Below are positions 33,181-45,299 of a DNA stretch of 64,000 nucleotides, one piece after another. This DNA comes from Dastarcus helophoroides (Eukaryota; Arthropoda; Insecta; Coleoptera; Bothrideridae), in contig CM053327.1 of the NCBI GenBank assembly GCA_028583605.1, forward strand, positions 4,339,316 through 4,403,315, in the 5' to 3' direction. Each line of letters starts with the position of its first letter. The stretch's first letter is position 1. Below the pieces are notes generated by a model that did not search any database, was not told the origin of the DNA, and saw nothing but the letters and a program-made list of their open reading frames with translations. A program made the translations under genes and the position numbers.

Positions 33181-35150
33181 AATAACCAAGGACCACTCCG
33201 TTCCACGAAAAAAATAAAAGATCAGGTCATATTTTTCATACTTTTTATTATAAACAACTATTTTAGGTGTAAAATAAAAATTGAAACACACCAAAGTAAC
33301 AAAAATGTTCAATAAATAACAAAATCCCTGACAAGTTCCTTAAGTTTTGAAGGTTTGCAACTTTGATTCTATAAATCGGTCACAGCCTACTGCTACAAAT
33401 AAGGTACTTATGGGAAAGTATAATTTTGACCTTGATGTTCAAAATAAACATAGACAACAATTTTTGACAAGAATAAGTTTTACCTAACCAGTAACAAAAT
33501 AATATGTCGAGTGTTCATTTAAAAGATAAAGTTGCCATATATTTCCAAAATTATTTTTTTTAGGGAACCACTGACTAAGCCACTAAATATTAGTTAAGGA
33601 TAGTTTTTACCTTTTTAAGGTATCAAGGCATAATGGAAATAAGGCGAGTGTCTTAGTAGCGAAAATTTTAAAAATTTCTCTGTGGTTTATAAACTGATAA
33701 CAGCTATGACATATTCGATGATGGAATATTTCATTTCATAAAAAGGTTGCAAAATAAAGGAAAACACTAACACTCTATTTTTATAAACTCGAATGCTATC
33801 GCAAAAAACTACTACAAATGGGTCGCCCTGTACACATTTATCATTGTTATGCAATTTAATGCCTTATGGAAAAGTTGTAGGTTGATGATTTAAGGTGTTA
33901 TTAATTAATCTTGATATTTAACAGATTATCTATGCAAAGCAAAACTAGAACAACATATATCGATTTAAACTGACCTGAACTACGTCATAAGCCATAAGCC
34001 AACAAGCTGGGAATACAAACAAGTTTTTATTTACCTTCAAAGAAATGTTTAGTGTTTAGAGGTAATTAACTTTATTGAATCTATGCCTAAGTCAAATTAT
34101 GGCCATAGCGGAAGGTAATACCGCAGTTATGAATACCGTAACCGGTAACCAGACAGATGTTTTCAATATATTATACCTAATGCATAATAATGACCCAGTT
34201 ACGTTGTAGACGTTTATACATATTATATATGTATCTTCTGGTTTTATAAATGAAATCAATAAAGCACGCCTCAGGTGTAGTTGGACCATACACGTATACA
34301 ATCTTAGCATTAATATATTTGATGACACGAAACATTTCAAAAATAGCTTGTCTAAATATCAAGTATGCTATATTTTGAAATCAGAAGATAAAGAACTTTT
34401 ATTTAAAGTAACCTTTTACAGGGCATTCTATTAAACAATTGAAACTAGGTAATTTCTTGAATTATCCAATATTAACATTGTTTATTCAAACGAAAATTCT
34501 TCTAGCTATAAAAATATAGCAAAGAACTGTAAAGCTTTCATTTGTATTAGTAGATATATCAGGCTGATTCTACGCCAAATGACGTCATGGTAGCTTCGGA
34601 TGGCATGTTGCTGTCGCAGGCTATTACAGTAATTCAGTTTTTTGCTAAAATCCTAGGCAGTTCGGTAAACACTGGCAAATTAAGAAATGATCAAATATTT
34701 TGCTCTTTGACTGGAAGAAATAAGTCGTTTACCCAAAAGACACTGTTCATCAGGTGAATAAGCAAACTAAAATTATTTTTTTGCATGACTGATACTAATT
34801 AGCCTTTTATTAAAACGACGTGTCTGTTTTGGGCTTTTAGAAAAAGATTTCAAACTCTGTTTATTGTCATAGTCAATAAGAAGTATTTAAAATGGCAAAA
34901 AATTATATCAAAAATTCCTCGAGAGCATTTTGGTAACATGCATGGTCAAACTGAGACAGGGGTGATATATTTTTCTTCAAAACTGTGTTTTCATCTAGCT
35001 AATAAAATATAGCGTTAATTGTAAATTTATCTCGAAACCCGCCTTTCTTGCAGTTATTTATTTATTCTAACATCTGTAAAACAAAATCACGGACTACTAG
35101 CACCATCAATCTGTCAAACTAAATTTCATATAAGTTTATTAATTCATAAA
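33181..35150. other. No gene seen
   Basis: AT-rich with short composition-driven ORFs. A repeat-terminus-like phrase (GGGTCGCCCTGTACAC) occurs near 33820. Nothing else was supported. Confidence 0.45.
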
Positions 35151-35162
35151 ATGCTGTATAAA

Positions 35163-36631
35163 CAGGTTGAACCACATTTGATTTCCACTATAGGGATCTC
35201 GTAAACCATCAGAGAGAGATACAAGGAAGTTTAAATAGGCAAGTTAGTGCAGAATTTTATGCCCAATATTATTTTGCTAAAAAAACAATTGAATTTCAAT
35301 TTGCTTTGATTTTATTTAGAAAAAAACTAAAAACTGCCATTTTTAAAAATCAGCTGTAACTTGTTTATTTAAAGTTCAATTGAAAAAATTCAAAACTTTA
35401 ATTAGTTGCTTTTTAAGAGCTTTTTATTGGTGTACATTTATTTTTTCTAAATTCAACTGTTTTCGAGAAAATTATGTCAACTTTATGATTTCTTATACAT
35501 GCCATATTGGATTTTATCATTTTCGAATTTAACATATTTTTATGAATAATTTGATATATGTTATGCCATACTTCAAATGTAACAAAGTGGGTTAAATGAA
35601 CTAATTTTTTATTTTTATACAAAAAAATTGTATTAGGCGACCCAAGTGCCATAAACTTTTAATAATAAAAAATACAGTTCCTAAAAAAGCAATAATTATT
35701 ACTAAAAAACCAAAAATATTACAACAAACTGTATAGTATTGAAATATTTATTAATAATCGTAACGTGCATGATTTCCTCAAAACATTGTTGAAGCTTTAT
35801 TAAGAATGACTTTCTCATGACTCACACGCGAGTGTGCGTTTTAGACTTCTCTAGAAGTTAAATATTTTAAGACGGATAATGTGCATAAATATGAGAATCA
35901 TTTCTCATGTTAGATTCTTAGATATTTCACGTTACATGAATAAATATTTAATGTTAGAAGAATTTTTGTAAAAATTGCCGACAAAATTTTTAAAACATCT
36001 ACACGTTTTCATAGAATTACACCATTTAAAGCGATGCATGTACGTTAAGATTATATTAAAAACTGTTTAAATATTGCACAGTTTGTTACAATATTTTAAG
36101 TTTTTTAATAATTATTTTTACGTTATTAGGTACTGTATTTTTATTATTAACAGTTATGGCACTTGCATCGCCTACTATCAATTTTTTGTTTAAAAATAAA
36201 AAAAATAGTTCATTTAACCTACTTTGCCACATTAGAAGAATTGCATGTCATACATTAAATTAATCAGAAAAATATGTCAAATTCGAAAATGATAAAATCC
36301 ATTATGGCGTCCATTAGAAATAACAAAGTTGACATAATTATCTCGGAAACATTTTAACTAAGAAAAAAATAACTTAGACCAGTAAAAAGGCCTTAAAAAT
36401 CAACTAGTTACAGTTTTTGATTTTTTCAATCGGATTTCAAATAAACAAGTTACAGCTGACTTTTGAAAGTGACGATTTTTAGTTTTTTCTAGGACGAATT
36501 GAAATGCAATTGTTTTCTTAGCGGAATAATATTGGGCATTAAATTCTCCACTACTTTGCCCATTTAAGCTTCCTTGTATCTCTAATAGTTTACGAGATTC
36601 CTATAGTGAAAATCAAATTTGGTTCAACCTG
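35163..36631. mobile_element. Foldback element with ~500-bp inverted arms
   Basis: It starts CAGGTTGAACC and ends GGTTCAACCTG. Arms of about 35163-35690 and 36125-36631 are inverted throughout (shared: ATAGGxATCTCGTAAAC, AAGCTTCCTTGTATCTCT-type, GATTTTATCATTTTCGAATT, TAAATGAACTA). Only ~430 bp lies between them. TATA adjoins both ends, consistent with a TA or TATA target, but the exact TSD is uncertain. Confidence 0.8.
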
Positions 36632-36639
36632 TATATATT

Positions 36640-37600
36640 ATTGATATAATAAAATTCATCTTCAATAATAATTCATCTCCATTCGCTTTTATTTTAATTT
36701 TTAATACGTTTTAAATAATGAACAATTGTTATTATTGTATTATATTTGAGGTTGTAGTGAAATTGACTGGAAGGTATAAAGAAAATAGTAAAAAATATTT
36801 TGTTTTCAATGAGAAAAGGCTCTGCTGATAAAATATAACGTAAGTTACAATGTTATCGCGAAAGATAGCATTCATGCGGCTTTCTACATTTGGTAACAAG
36901 GAATAACATATGATACTCAATGCCACCTAAATATTCCTAGACAACGCGTTTTACAATAACATTGCTAGTTGCAATATAAATAATGAATATTAACACTGTT
37001 TGGAAGAAATAAGGTATTTGCTTAAGTTGCTCTAAATCCATATTAATTTTTTTTTAAATATATTTATTTTCAAAACACCTCCACAGACACACCCTCACCC
37101 ACATAAACACATATGACAGAAGACCTAGTTTGGAAAACCCACCAAGGGGAAAAAGAAAAATTAATCTTTAAAACATTAAATATGCCAGGTATTATTAAGT
37201 CTTTATTTGAAGGATTGATATTAACGAAAACATAAAGCGATAAGATTATCATGCTAATCGTGGATTCTGTTAACAATTTATTCATGTGTGTTCCATCTAT
37301 CTGTAATGATTGGATTAAAAGAATTAAACATCTATAGTTTTACCTATACTAATTTTTCACTCAACGAAAGATTTAATTACTGCAATTATTATTATTATTT
37401 AATGTGAAATTCAAAACACATGTTGTCTTCATTACTAATCACCACAATAATTTTCTTACGGTTGAAATGTTTTGCTGAACTTTGGACACAGTTTCATCTA
37501 TTAAATTAAATTTATTAACAACTTATTGATGTGATGTGACACAATAAATCGGTAGCAAAACTACTTTTTCAATACAACTTAAAAAAATGTTTAAGGTAAT
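36640..37600. other. No gene seen
   Basis: AT-rich. Minus-strand ORFs at 36732-36926 and 37070-37285 have no recognisable motifs. Confidence 0.45.
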
Positions 37601-37604
37601 GAGT

Positions 37605-37945
37605 ATGACAAATGACCAATTAAATGTTTTGTAATTAAACAGTTGAACGTGCTTAAAATTGAAAATTTGTGCAACCGCAACCATAAGCTAGTTTCGGCTT
37701 TCCTTGGCCTCATCAGTATGGTACGGTGGTTGTATACACTTCCAATTTAAAGCCGTTAGTCAGTCGTATAAGTATCCAAGAGAGTAAATCCATATTGGGT
37801 AACTTGTAACTGACTTTTATCTGTTTATTACGCAAACATTTTCGCCACATGCTAATTGAAGCATTCTTCTCTGCTAAGATAATAAGCCTTGTATATAGGA
37901 ATATATACAAGTTTATTACGATGCAATTGTAATCAGCCAAACCAT
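37605..37945 (-). mobile_element. PLE-type repeat with a mutated hammerhead (copy A)
   Basis: Read on the minus strand the order is ATCGTAATAAACTTGTATAT, TACTCTCTTGGATACTTATA, CGGCTTTAAATTGGAAGTG, the hammerhead, then CAATTTTAAGCACG and ACATTTAATTGGTCATTTG. All of these blocks recur at 54869-55270 (copy B) and part at 49053-49170 (copy C). The 75-codon minus-strand ORF (37713-37940) translates the repeat and has no known domain. Confidence 0.7.
37668..37736 (-). ncRNA. Hammerhead ribozyme, mutated cleavage site
   Basis: The core CTGATGA is at 37710-37716 and GAAAC at 37691-37695 on the minus strand, with inner stem I CCATA/TATGG intact. Relative to copy B, stem II has one broken pair (GGCC/AGCC). 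The cleavage triplet region reads GCT instead of GTC, which breaks the A15.1-U16.1 pair, and outer stem I has changes. Probably inactive. Confidence 0.75.
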
Positions 37946-38245
37946 TCTTCTTATTAGCAAAGGTATCATCATCGGTAATTAAATCTTATTTTAATTACTT
38001 GAAGCCACAAATTACTCAAAGTGATTTTTGTCGAAAACAAAAGGCGTGGAAGGGGCGTTTTGTAACTTTTAAATTCATCTATCCTTGTAACATTCAATGT
38101 CTCTTAGGCAACAAATACTATTAGAAAGAGTTGAAACACATATCTGCTAATCCAAGTGGGAACCAATATAAAATACTTCTTCACTTCTCTCGCCTTTTTA
38201 ATTAGGAAGCAGACACCCCAGATTATTATTATTTTAATGCGAACC

Positions 38246-41200
38246 CAGTGGCGGCTGGTGTTAAAGAGCGCGAGAGCGCGCGCTCCTCGTGAAATGAGCG
38301 AACGATTCTTTTTTATTTAATGTAAAAGATTTGGATTTATCTCATTTTTAAGCACAAAGTAATGATATACTAATTAACTAATACTTATGAGTGACTTGAA
38401 ATAACGCAGGCAAACGTTTTATTTCATTATGTTATATATTATGAGGAAATTGAAATACGTTGGTGCGCGCAGAATTATGCACCTAGCGTGGTTGTCGTGT
38501 GATGGCTATCAACGGCCTCAACGGGATACGGAGAAATAAACTACAGAACACCACGTTAAAGCTAGCTCGGGGAACGCTGCACCCCGCTTATGCGCTATTG
38601 CCAAATGGTGAGTGCGAGACAGAGTTTGGAGTGTGCATTTACGGTTTATGATGCAAGATGCGTAGGTACCGGCTGATCTGATTGCGATTACTAATTCTGC
38701 CGTTTACAGGTCTAACTGCTAACAGTACCGCTATTCACAAAGAGATAGCAGTACCCATTCTGGGGTCTAATTATTAATTTGTTGATTTCGTTCTAATTAT
38801 AGCGAAAATAGTCGCTGAATGAACACGCACTACTAATGATGACATTGACAGTACGCGTAAAAATTTAAAGTGCATGTTTTTCAGTTTCAGTATTTTCCTT
38901 TGGATTTAAAATTTAATTTTGTGTTTAAAATGAACAGTACCAGTTTTTTATTTAAAAAAAAGATTTTAGTTAACTTTCACTGGAAGAAAAAGTAAAAATA
39001 AAAGAACTAGGTAGACCTTTGCCATGTTAAAACTAGAACAGAAGTGTGAAAAAAAAAATCTAAAAAAAGAGCGTTTACAAGGCATTTTTCTACGAATACC
39101 TATAAGAAGAATAACTGTATATGTGGTTGCGAGGTAACGAATTTGCTGTACTGTTTTCCGTGTGTGTTATTTTACAATCCACCGGGGTTTTCACCGTCAG
39201 ATTTAAGTTGGGCTAGAACCGGAATAAAAGATTTAACTATTTATTATTAAAAAACATGAGGGATCGCATAGTTATATTAATTTTTGCACAGCGGTCGCTT
39301 TACTTGGAAAAGTCAATATTATAGCTGAACTTAATTCTGCTCATAGGCAATGGAATATAATGAGAAAGTTAGAAAAAATGGCTATATTTTGAAATGAATT
39401 GTTTCCTGCATGAAATTTTGCAGCGCATTCGAATTAGCACTCAGAGGTCATGAAGAAAGTGAACAATCATAAAATCGTGAAATATTTAGGAAACTTGTCG
39501 ATTTTTCCGCTGAATTAGATGTAACCCTTCAAGAACATTTAAAAACTGCAACCGTTTTTCAGGGAACATCAAAAACCATACAAAATGAAATATTAGATTC
39601 TATACTGGCGACTTGCAGAGATGAAATCAGTAAACAAATTAGAGATTTAGAATTTCTGTCTGTTCAATGTGACGAAACTACAGACGTAACTAATTGGTGT
39701 CAGTTGGTATTGACATTTAGATATGTACGTGATAGTACAATTTGTGAGAACTTTTGGGGATTTAAAAGACTTAAAGACAAATCCGCCAAAGGCATAACAG
39801 AACGTATCCAAGAAGAACTGGACCCTTTAATTTTGCAAACACCTCACAAATTAATTGCACAAACTTACGATGGTGCAAATGTTACGAGTGGTTCTATAAA
39901 TGGAGTGCAGACTCAAATTAAATCAAAATATCCTTATGCCCATTATGTTCACTGTTATGTTTACCAGCTTAATCTTATAATGTAGAACATTCCAAAGTTC
40001 GTGTATTTTTTAATAACCTATCAGCGCTATTCCTGCTTTTTTTTCTAAATTCGTCTAATCCATGTGATGTCTTTAAAGAAATTGTCAAACAGAGATTGCC
40101 CAATGTGGCAGGAACTCGGTGGAATCATAATATTAGAACAGTAAATACTGTGTATGAAAACCGGGAAGAGCTAATGAAGTATTTGAAAAAATAGAAGAAA
40201 GATGTACAAATGGTGCAACTTTAAATGAAGCTTCCGGCTTCAGACGAGCTTTAGAAGACACAGAATTTGTTTTGGTTGACATTGTTTCACAAAATTCTTC
40301 CACACGTCGACGTTCTTTATAATCAAATTCAGTCGAGAAATAAGGACAGTATACAACTTCAAAAAGACATAGTTAATTTTGAAAACACCATTTCTACCAT
40401 TAGAAAAGAAACAGAAGACATTGAGAAATGCGTCAATACAAACTTTCCAAGTAGAAGAAGGAAAAGAAGTGATCATCATTTACAAAAAAGTGTGTATGCC
40501 AAAGAAATCTGCGACGTAATCATAACACAAATGAAGGAGTGATTTTCGTACCGTGGACACATTCTAGCTGCTAAACTATTTAAAAATCAACTATTTAAAA
40601 GATTTGCAGCTACTTTTCCAGTTAGTATTTTCTAAGCTGTGACTTCTGCTTATCCACACATATCTGCGCTTCGATTGAAAACAGAACTGACAGTTATTTA
40701 TTCAAGACCGGATTATGTTGATATTATTGGTGCCGTTAATTTATTGTCAGAAAATAATTTAACTGAAACATTTTTTGAAACACTAAAATTATTAAATATA
40801 ATTTTAACAACATCAATGACAACTCCAGAATCAGAACGCTGTTTTTCGACGCTTAAAAGAATTAAAAGTTTCTTACCCAATACTATGAACAATGATCGTT
40901 TAAATGCATTAGCGATGATATCTATCAACAAAAATATGGTGCAGGAGATGAAAAAGTAATAGAAAACTTTATTTCCTTAAAAGGTCGTAGAGCGGATTTT
41001 ATTTATAGAAAATATTTTTTTTGTGTTTTTGTATAGTCTAATTACAACTTTGTAATAAAATACATTTTATCTTCCAATGTAGTTTTCATTAAAAAATAAT
41101 ATAATTTTATTCCTATGAAAGCAAATAAATTTAATTAAGTACCGTAAAGCGGTAGCGAGGTGCAACCTTTTAAAAAGGCTCAGAAATGTGGATAATGTTT

Positions 41201-41433
41201 TTTTTTTTGGACGCAATCAATATTATTTAGAGATGATAACTCGAAAATATTTTGTTATTAGATGGTAATTAAATTTAATTCGTAAAAATACTATTTAATA
41301 TTACACCCTGTGTATCACTTTTGTTTCTCCTAAATTAAATACCTTGCTACGGCATCGGAGTCACCTAAACTCTTAACTATTAATATTTTTTGCATCTGCG
41401 CACCCCCTGTTAAAAAGTCACCAGCCGCCACTG
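38246..41433 (+). mobile_element. Full-length hAT element (ZMYM-type)
   Basis: The ends are CAGTGGCGGCTGGTG and its inverse, with a perfect 8-bp duplication TGCGAACC at 38238-38245 and 41434-41441. It is 3188 bp. The left end continues into a GC-rich hairpin (GAGCGCG...CGCGCTC). It encodes a degenerate transposase on the plus strand. The internally deleted element at 24350-25514 has the same termini, so the family contained both autonomous and deleted members. Confidence 0.95.
38931..40959 (+). pseudogene. hAT transposase (ZMYM1-like), disrupted
   Basis: In shifting frames the plus strand reads SLEEKVKIKELGRPLP (near 38980), then CGCEVTNLLYCFPCVLF (TTF-type zinc finger, near 39125), then FELALRGHEESE, ATVFQGTSK, FLSVQCDETTDVTN, TYDGANVTSG, and finally TPESERCFSTLKRIKS in the C-terminal dimerisation domain (40639-40959). 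The order and motifs are those of hAT transposases related to vertebrate ZMYM1. QCDE and TYDGA are candidate catalytic acid positions. Several stops (for example before NREI near 39468, and after LNLIM near 39985) and frameshifts make it dead. The start is taken as the ATG at 38931, but this is uncertain. Confidence 0.88.
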
Positions 41434-41441
41434 TGCGAACC

Positions 41442-41848
41442 TATCTTTTACGGCACATCGTTGGAAACCTCGTTGATTTCTTTTTACAGTCTTATAGCAA
41501 AATGTTAAATCCGATTAATTTTTGGGATATCGATGTTTAAAGTAAGCAACATTTTGAAAAACTAGTAACTTTAAATATGTCTTAGATAAAAAATCCTGAA
41601 ACAAAAATCTCAAATCCATATGGAGGAAACCAAAGGTGTTTTTTGACTTACATTGTAATGTGTAAAATGTCCCTTACTTAAACTTACATGATTCTATGTA
41701 TAAAGCTACTTTTATTGGGAGAATGTCAGTACGTATCGTTAAGCAATTGTATGCTAGCAGTAGATATATTGTCTCTTGCGAATCGTGAAAATTTACAATT
41801 TCCACTTCTAAATCCCCTGTAAATATGATATGTTGTAAATAATCATTT
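41442..41848. other. No gene seen between two hAT elements
   Basis: About 400 bp of AT-rich sequence separate the two hAT insertions. Nothing was recognised. Confidence 0.5.
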
Positions 41849-41856
41849 GTGCTGCC

Positions 41857-42518
41857 CAGAGACTAAATAGACTGAACGTGACAGGGTAAGCAGTGAAGGC
41901 AGTTGAAAGCATGGCGAAAGCCTAGCTCGCAATGCTCTCTTATTATTTTACAGACCTTTCCTTTTAGAAAATAGGCTTTAAATATGGGAACATTGTCGAA
42001 ACCGCAGTGAACATATTAGTGAAGGAAAATCAAGAGTTTCATTCTTTGGGTAGGTAAAAATAAAATATATAAATATTCAATTATCGGCGTGCGAGCGTCA
42101 CAGTTTGGCCGTTTTTGAAATCACGCGGGTGGCACCCGCGCGCGGGTAGGTAGGATGCATTTGTTTTCAGCGAGGCACCCGCGTGGGGTCACCCGTTCCA
42201 TTCTAAATAACTTGCTGCAAACAAATGTATCCTACCTACCCGCGCGCGGGTGACGGGTGCTTCCCGCGTAACTCTAAAAAAGGCCTTTCAGTGCAATCAT
42301 CACGTGTTTACAGCATTGGCTTAACAATATTGTAAACAGGCGTACCGTTTCATCTAAATCGTCAGAACCGTTACGCGGCAAGTTTCCTACCTATTTATAA
42401 ATTTTACTTAATCCGGCCATGTCAAAGAGTAGTGGGATGCAGCGCCCCACTTCCCCGGAATTTACATTCAGCGGTTCACATTTTACGAGACTGAAACGTT
42501 CAGTCTATTTAGTCTCTG
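41857..42518. mobile_element. hAT MITE with nested GC-rich palindrome
   Basis: It starts CAGAGACTAAATAGACTG and ends with the inverse, and has a perfect 8-bp duplication GTGCTGCC at 41849-41856 and 42519-42526. It is 662 bp with no ORF. The right ~170 bp are shared with 15318-15504. A second palindromic element occupies 42101-42295. Confidence 0.92.
42101..42295. mobile_element. GC-rich foldback nested in the hAT MITE
   Basis: Both arms contain CCCGCGCGCGGGTAGGTAGG and ATxCATTTGTTT, preceded outward by an ACGCGGG motif and GGCC-TTTTT. The arms are ~65-70 bp each around a ~45-bp centre. The strong GC content contrasts with the surroundings. The ends (CACAGTTTGGCC / CACTGAAAGGCC reading inward) do not give a clear TSD, so the superfamily is unknown. 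Confidence 0.75.
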
Positions 42519-42526
42519 GTGCTGCC

Positions 42527-43458
42527 ATTTCAATGAATTTGAGTTTAGTTTTTACGGAAAATTGTATTGAAATAGTGTAAATAAAGCTCATGAAGTTATA
42601 CGTTGCATCCGAATTTGAACTGCTAAAATGTTTCGTGTTTCGTCAACTCTTGTGTTAAACCGGCTATCTTGCCATTTTTGCACGGCAAGGAGATCCGTCT
42701 TTACTCAGCCTTCGTGTAGTAGAGATCGCTTGTGTAGCTCTTTTGTGTAAGAAGATTCCTTAATGGAGATGAGAGAGGCCATTTTGCCATTTTTTGCTTT
42801 TATTTTTCTGAAACGCGGCTTCCTTAACAATAGAGAATTTCAGGGGCAAACTAGTGAATCCAACAAGATAGAATTGTTTCGTTTTTGACTACTTGTGGAA
42901 CTTCTGAACTTTTAGGCTCTTTGGTGGACATGACCAGATGAAAATATTGAAGATCGTATTATGTAATTTGCTTTGAATTTGAATACACTTTTTTTGCAAC
43001 GACTACCGAATCCCTCCCTAGGCAAGTGCAACAACTTAGGCTTTGTTCGGAGTAGGACGAATTTAGTGCTGCCTTAGAAGCCTTGACCATGAAGGATTTC
43101 CTTTGTCATAGTAGTGGAAAATAACAGTTCTTTTGCTTGTTGTAAACTTTTGTAGTTTTTTGTTTGTTTTTGTTTTTATGACAGAGTAATACTCTCGAGG
43201 GAAAACATTTGGTCTATTATTAGAAAATTCCAAATTTAAACCTATAATTCTATTCTGGTGTAGTACCAAGGTTTTCCCAATTTTAATAAATACCGTGACT
43301 TCATTCTGCAAGTCTTTAAATTTAAATATTTGCGTGCCCCAAACCGTAGTTGTCCAGGGTACTCGGCGGATCTGGCTACATACCACACTTCCAAAACCTA
43401 CTGTAATATTTTTAACCCAACGAACAATTAGAGGCTTGTTTTTAATTCTTTATTTTTT
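42527..43458. other. Unassigned, moderately GC sequence; weak ORFs
   Basis: 42600-42860 is less AT-rich than average, but no splice sites or motifs were recognised. The 107-codon minus ORF (43063-43386; WTTTVWGTQIFKF...) has a mixed composition but no known domain. It could be a remnant of a gene or element. Confidence 0.35.
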
Positions 43459-43462
43459 TATA

Positions 43463-44612
43463 CAGGGTGAGTCAGAAAGAATGGGTCAGTAATAAATTTA
43501 AAATACCAGACACAAGAATATTACGACTGAGATCAATACTAATGTGGCTAATTTACGATATACAGGCGTTCCAAATTTAAATTTTTTTCTGAAATTTCTT
43601 AATGACTGTAAGAGTTTTGACGCTATAAATTTGAAATCAATAATTTTATGTTTCTTGGTGTAAGGACTACGAATTTTAAGCTTATTTTAACCTCCTAGAG
43701 GGCGCTAGATTCGCCATGTTATTAATATAAATTAATATTTTTTTTTTGTCTTTTGAGTTACGCTCAAAACAAATAAATAACATAAAAGAACGACCAATTC
43801 AACATAGAAAAGACACTCCTGTTTGAGTCATCTAAAACTATCGGTTTTTAAGAAATTTGCATTCAAAAATTTTAATGTGTTTTTTACGATTTTTTAAGGC
43901 GCAGATATTATAATACTTTTTTCAAATTTGAAGAATTTAGTTTTTAAAAAAGAACTAAATTATCTTTAGAAGTTGCGATAAATAATTCAAGAAGCCGCAA
44001 ATACATTTCAAAAAAATAGAGAAATTTGGTTTTGACATTTAAGAAAGTGAAATTTAAAATTTATTGAAGTACGTGGTAGGCACTTCCAGCATTTCATTTG
44101 AAGTTTTTTACTGTCTGTAAACACCAATAATTTTAATTGTTTTTTACTGGGGCTTTGATTCTTTCTCCGTATCTTTGCATATTTTAAAAATAAAAAATCA
44201 TAATAAATTACATTGAACATTTTAAATGCAAATAACCCAAAAACCTATAGTTTTAGGCGATCCAAACAAAAGTACTTTTTATAATATCGATCTGCTTTAA
44301 GCATAACTTAACATATAAAAAAAATATGTTTTAAGTTACGTAAATAATAATGTGAAACTGGCGCCCTCTAGGGGTAGAGTCAAAATAAACCTCAAATTTT
44401 TAATTCCTACACTAGAAAACATAAAATTCTTAAATATTAAATTTATAACATCAAAACTTTCTCAATTATTAAGAAATTTCCAAACAAAATTTAAAATTTG
44501 TAGACTCTGCTTCCCTTAAACGACATTAGTATACGGCATGTTGGGCTCAATCGTAATATTTTGGTGCGTGGTATCTCCAGTTTAGGTTGGCCTCTTTTTT
44601 GTGACTCACCTG
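43463..44612. mobile_element. Foldback element, CAGGGTGAGTCA ends
   Basis: The ends are CAGGGTGAGTCA and TGACTCACCTG. Inverted arms of ~250 bp share AATATTACGA, GAAATTTCTTAATxAxTG, TTTTATGTTT and an inner CCTAGAGGGCGC block. TATA precedes the left end (43459-43462) and follows the right (44613-44616), so a TA or TATA target is likely. No transposase was found. Confidence 0.82.
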
Positions 44613-44677
44613 TATATGTTAAGATAAATTGTCACCCTCGTGGTAAGAACGTATCAAGGCTTAGAGCCAACATTTAA

Positions 44678-45245
44678 GGTTTGTTCCAACCGAACATTTC
44701 TGATTAGTTTCCGATTAATTCATGAACTAATTCGTACGCATGCGTGCACTCCGTATTAAACTCCGACTGGTTTGGGATTGTACCACGTTGGAACGCACGT
44801 TGGGAGTTCTCGGAAAATCCCTGGTCTTCGCACTCTCATTCGAAAAAGACGAAAATAAATTTTCATCACTTATAAGTCCCTCCGCGAAATTCATTTTTGT
44901 TATTTTTGAGCAAATATAGCGAATGAAAAATAGAAATCAGAACTTAACAACACAATTTTACATTTGCCCTCGACAAGATCAAAACATTTGACAATGGTAT
45001 TGACATATAACAGCTGAGAAATTAGATACCGCTTATCGATTACATGTTCCCAACTGCAAGTACAAGCTCTCAGCTGCTGACTATTCTGATTGATCACAAA
45101 TCAATTCACGGACTAGTCAGAGTACTGTTGGAACACCGGATTGCCAGTTTGGTTGGAGTTTGCAACTTGGTTGGAACGGCAAATTTTTGCATCTACATGC
45201 GCCGGACGGTTGCAAACTGGTTTGATGTTCGGTTAATATTCCATA
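44678..45245. repeat. Possible decayed MITE with direct repeat
   Basis: A ~42-bp motif starting CTGATT and containing AATTCAxGxACTA occurs at about 44697 and 45090 in the same orientation. GTTCCAAC/GTTGGAAC words are scattered near both sides. The plus ORF at 45044-45298 lies on this repeat and is not supported as a gene. Confidence 0.35.
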
Positions 45246-45299
45246 ACTTCTATGTAACTATAAGTGTAACTTGCTTATTTAGTCTGACTTTTATATAAT

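Noticed and set aside
45044..45298. 84-codon ORF
   Set aside because: It overlaps a degenerate direct repeat (a possible MITE) and has no splice or start context.
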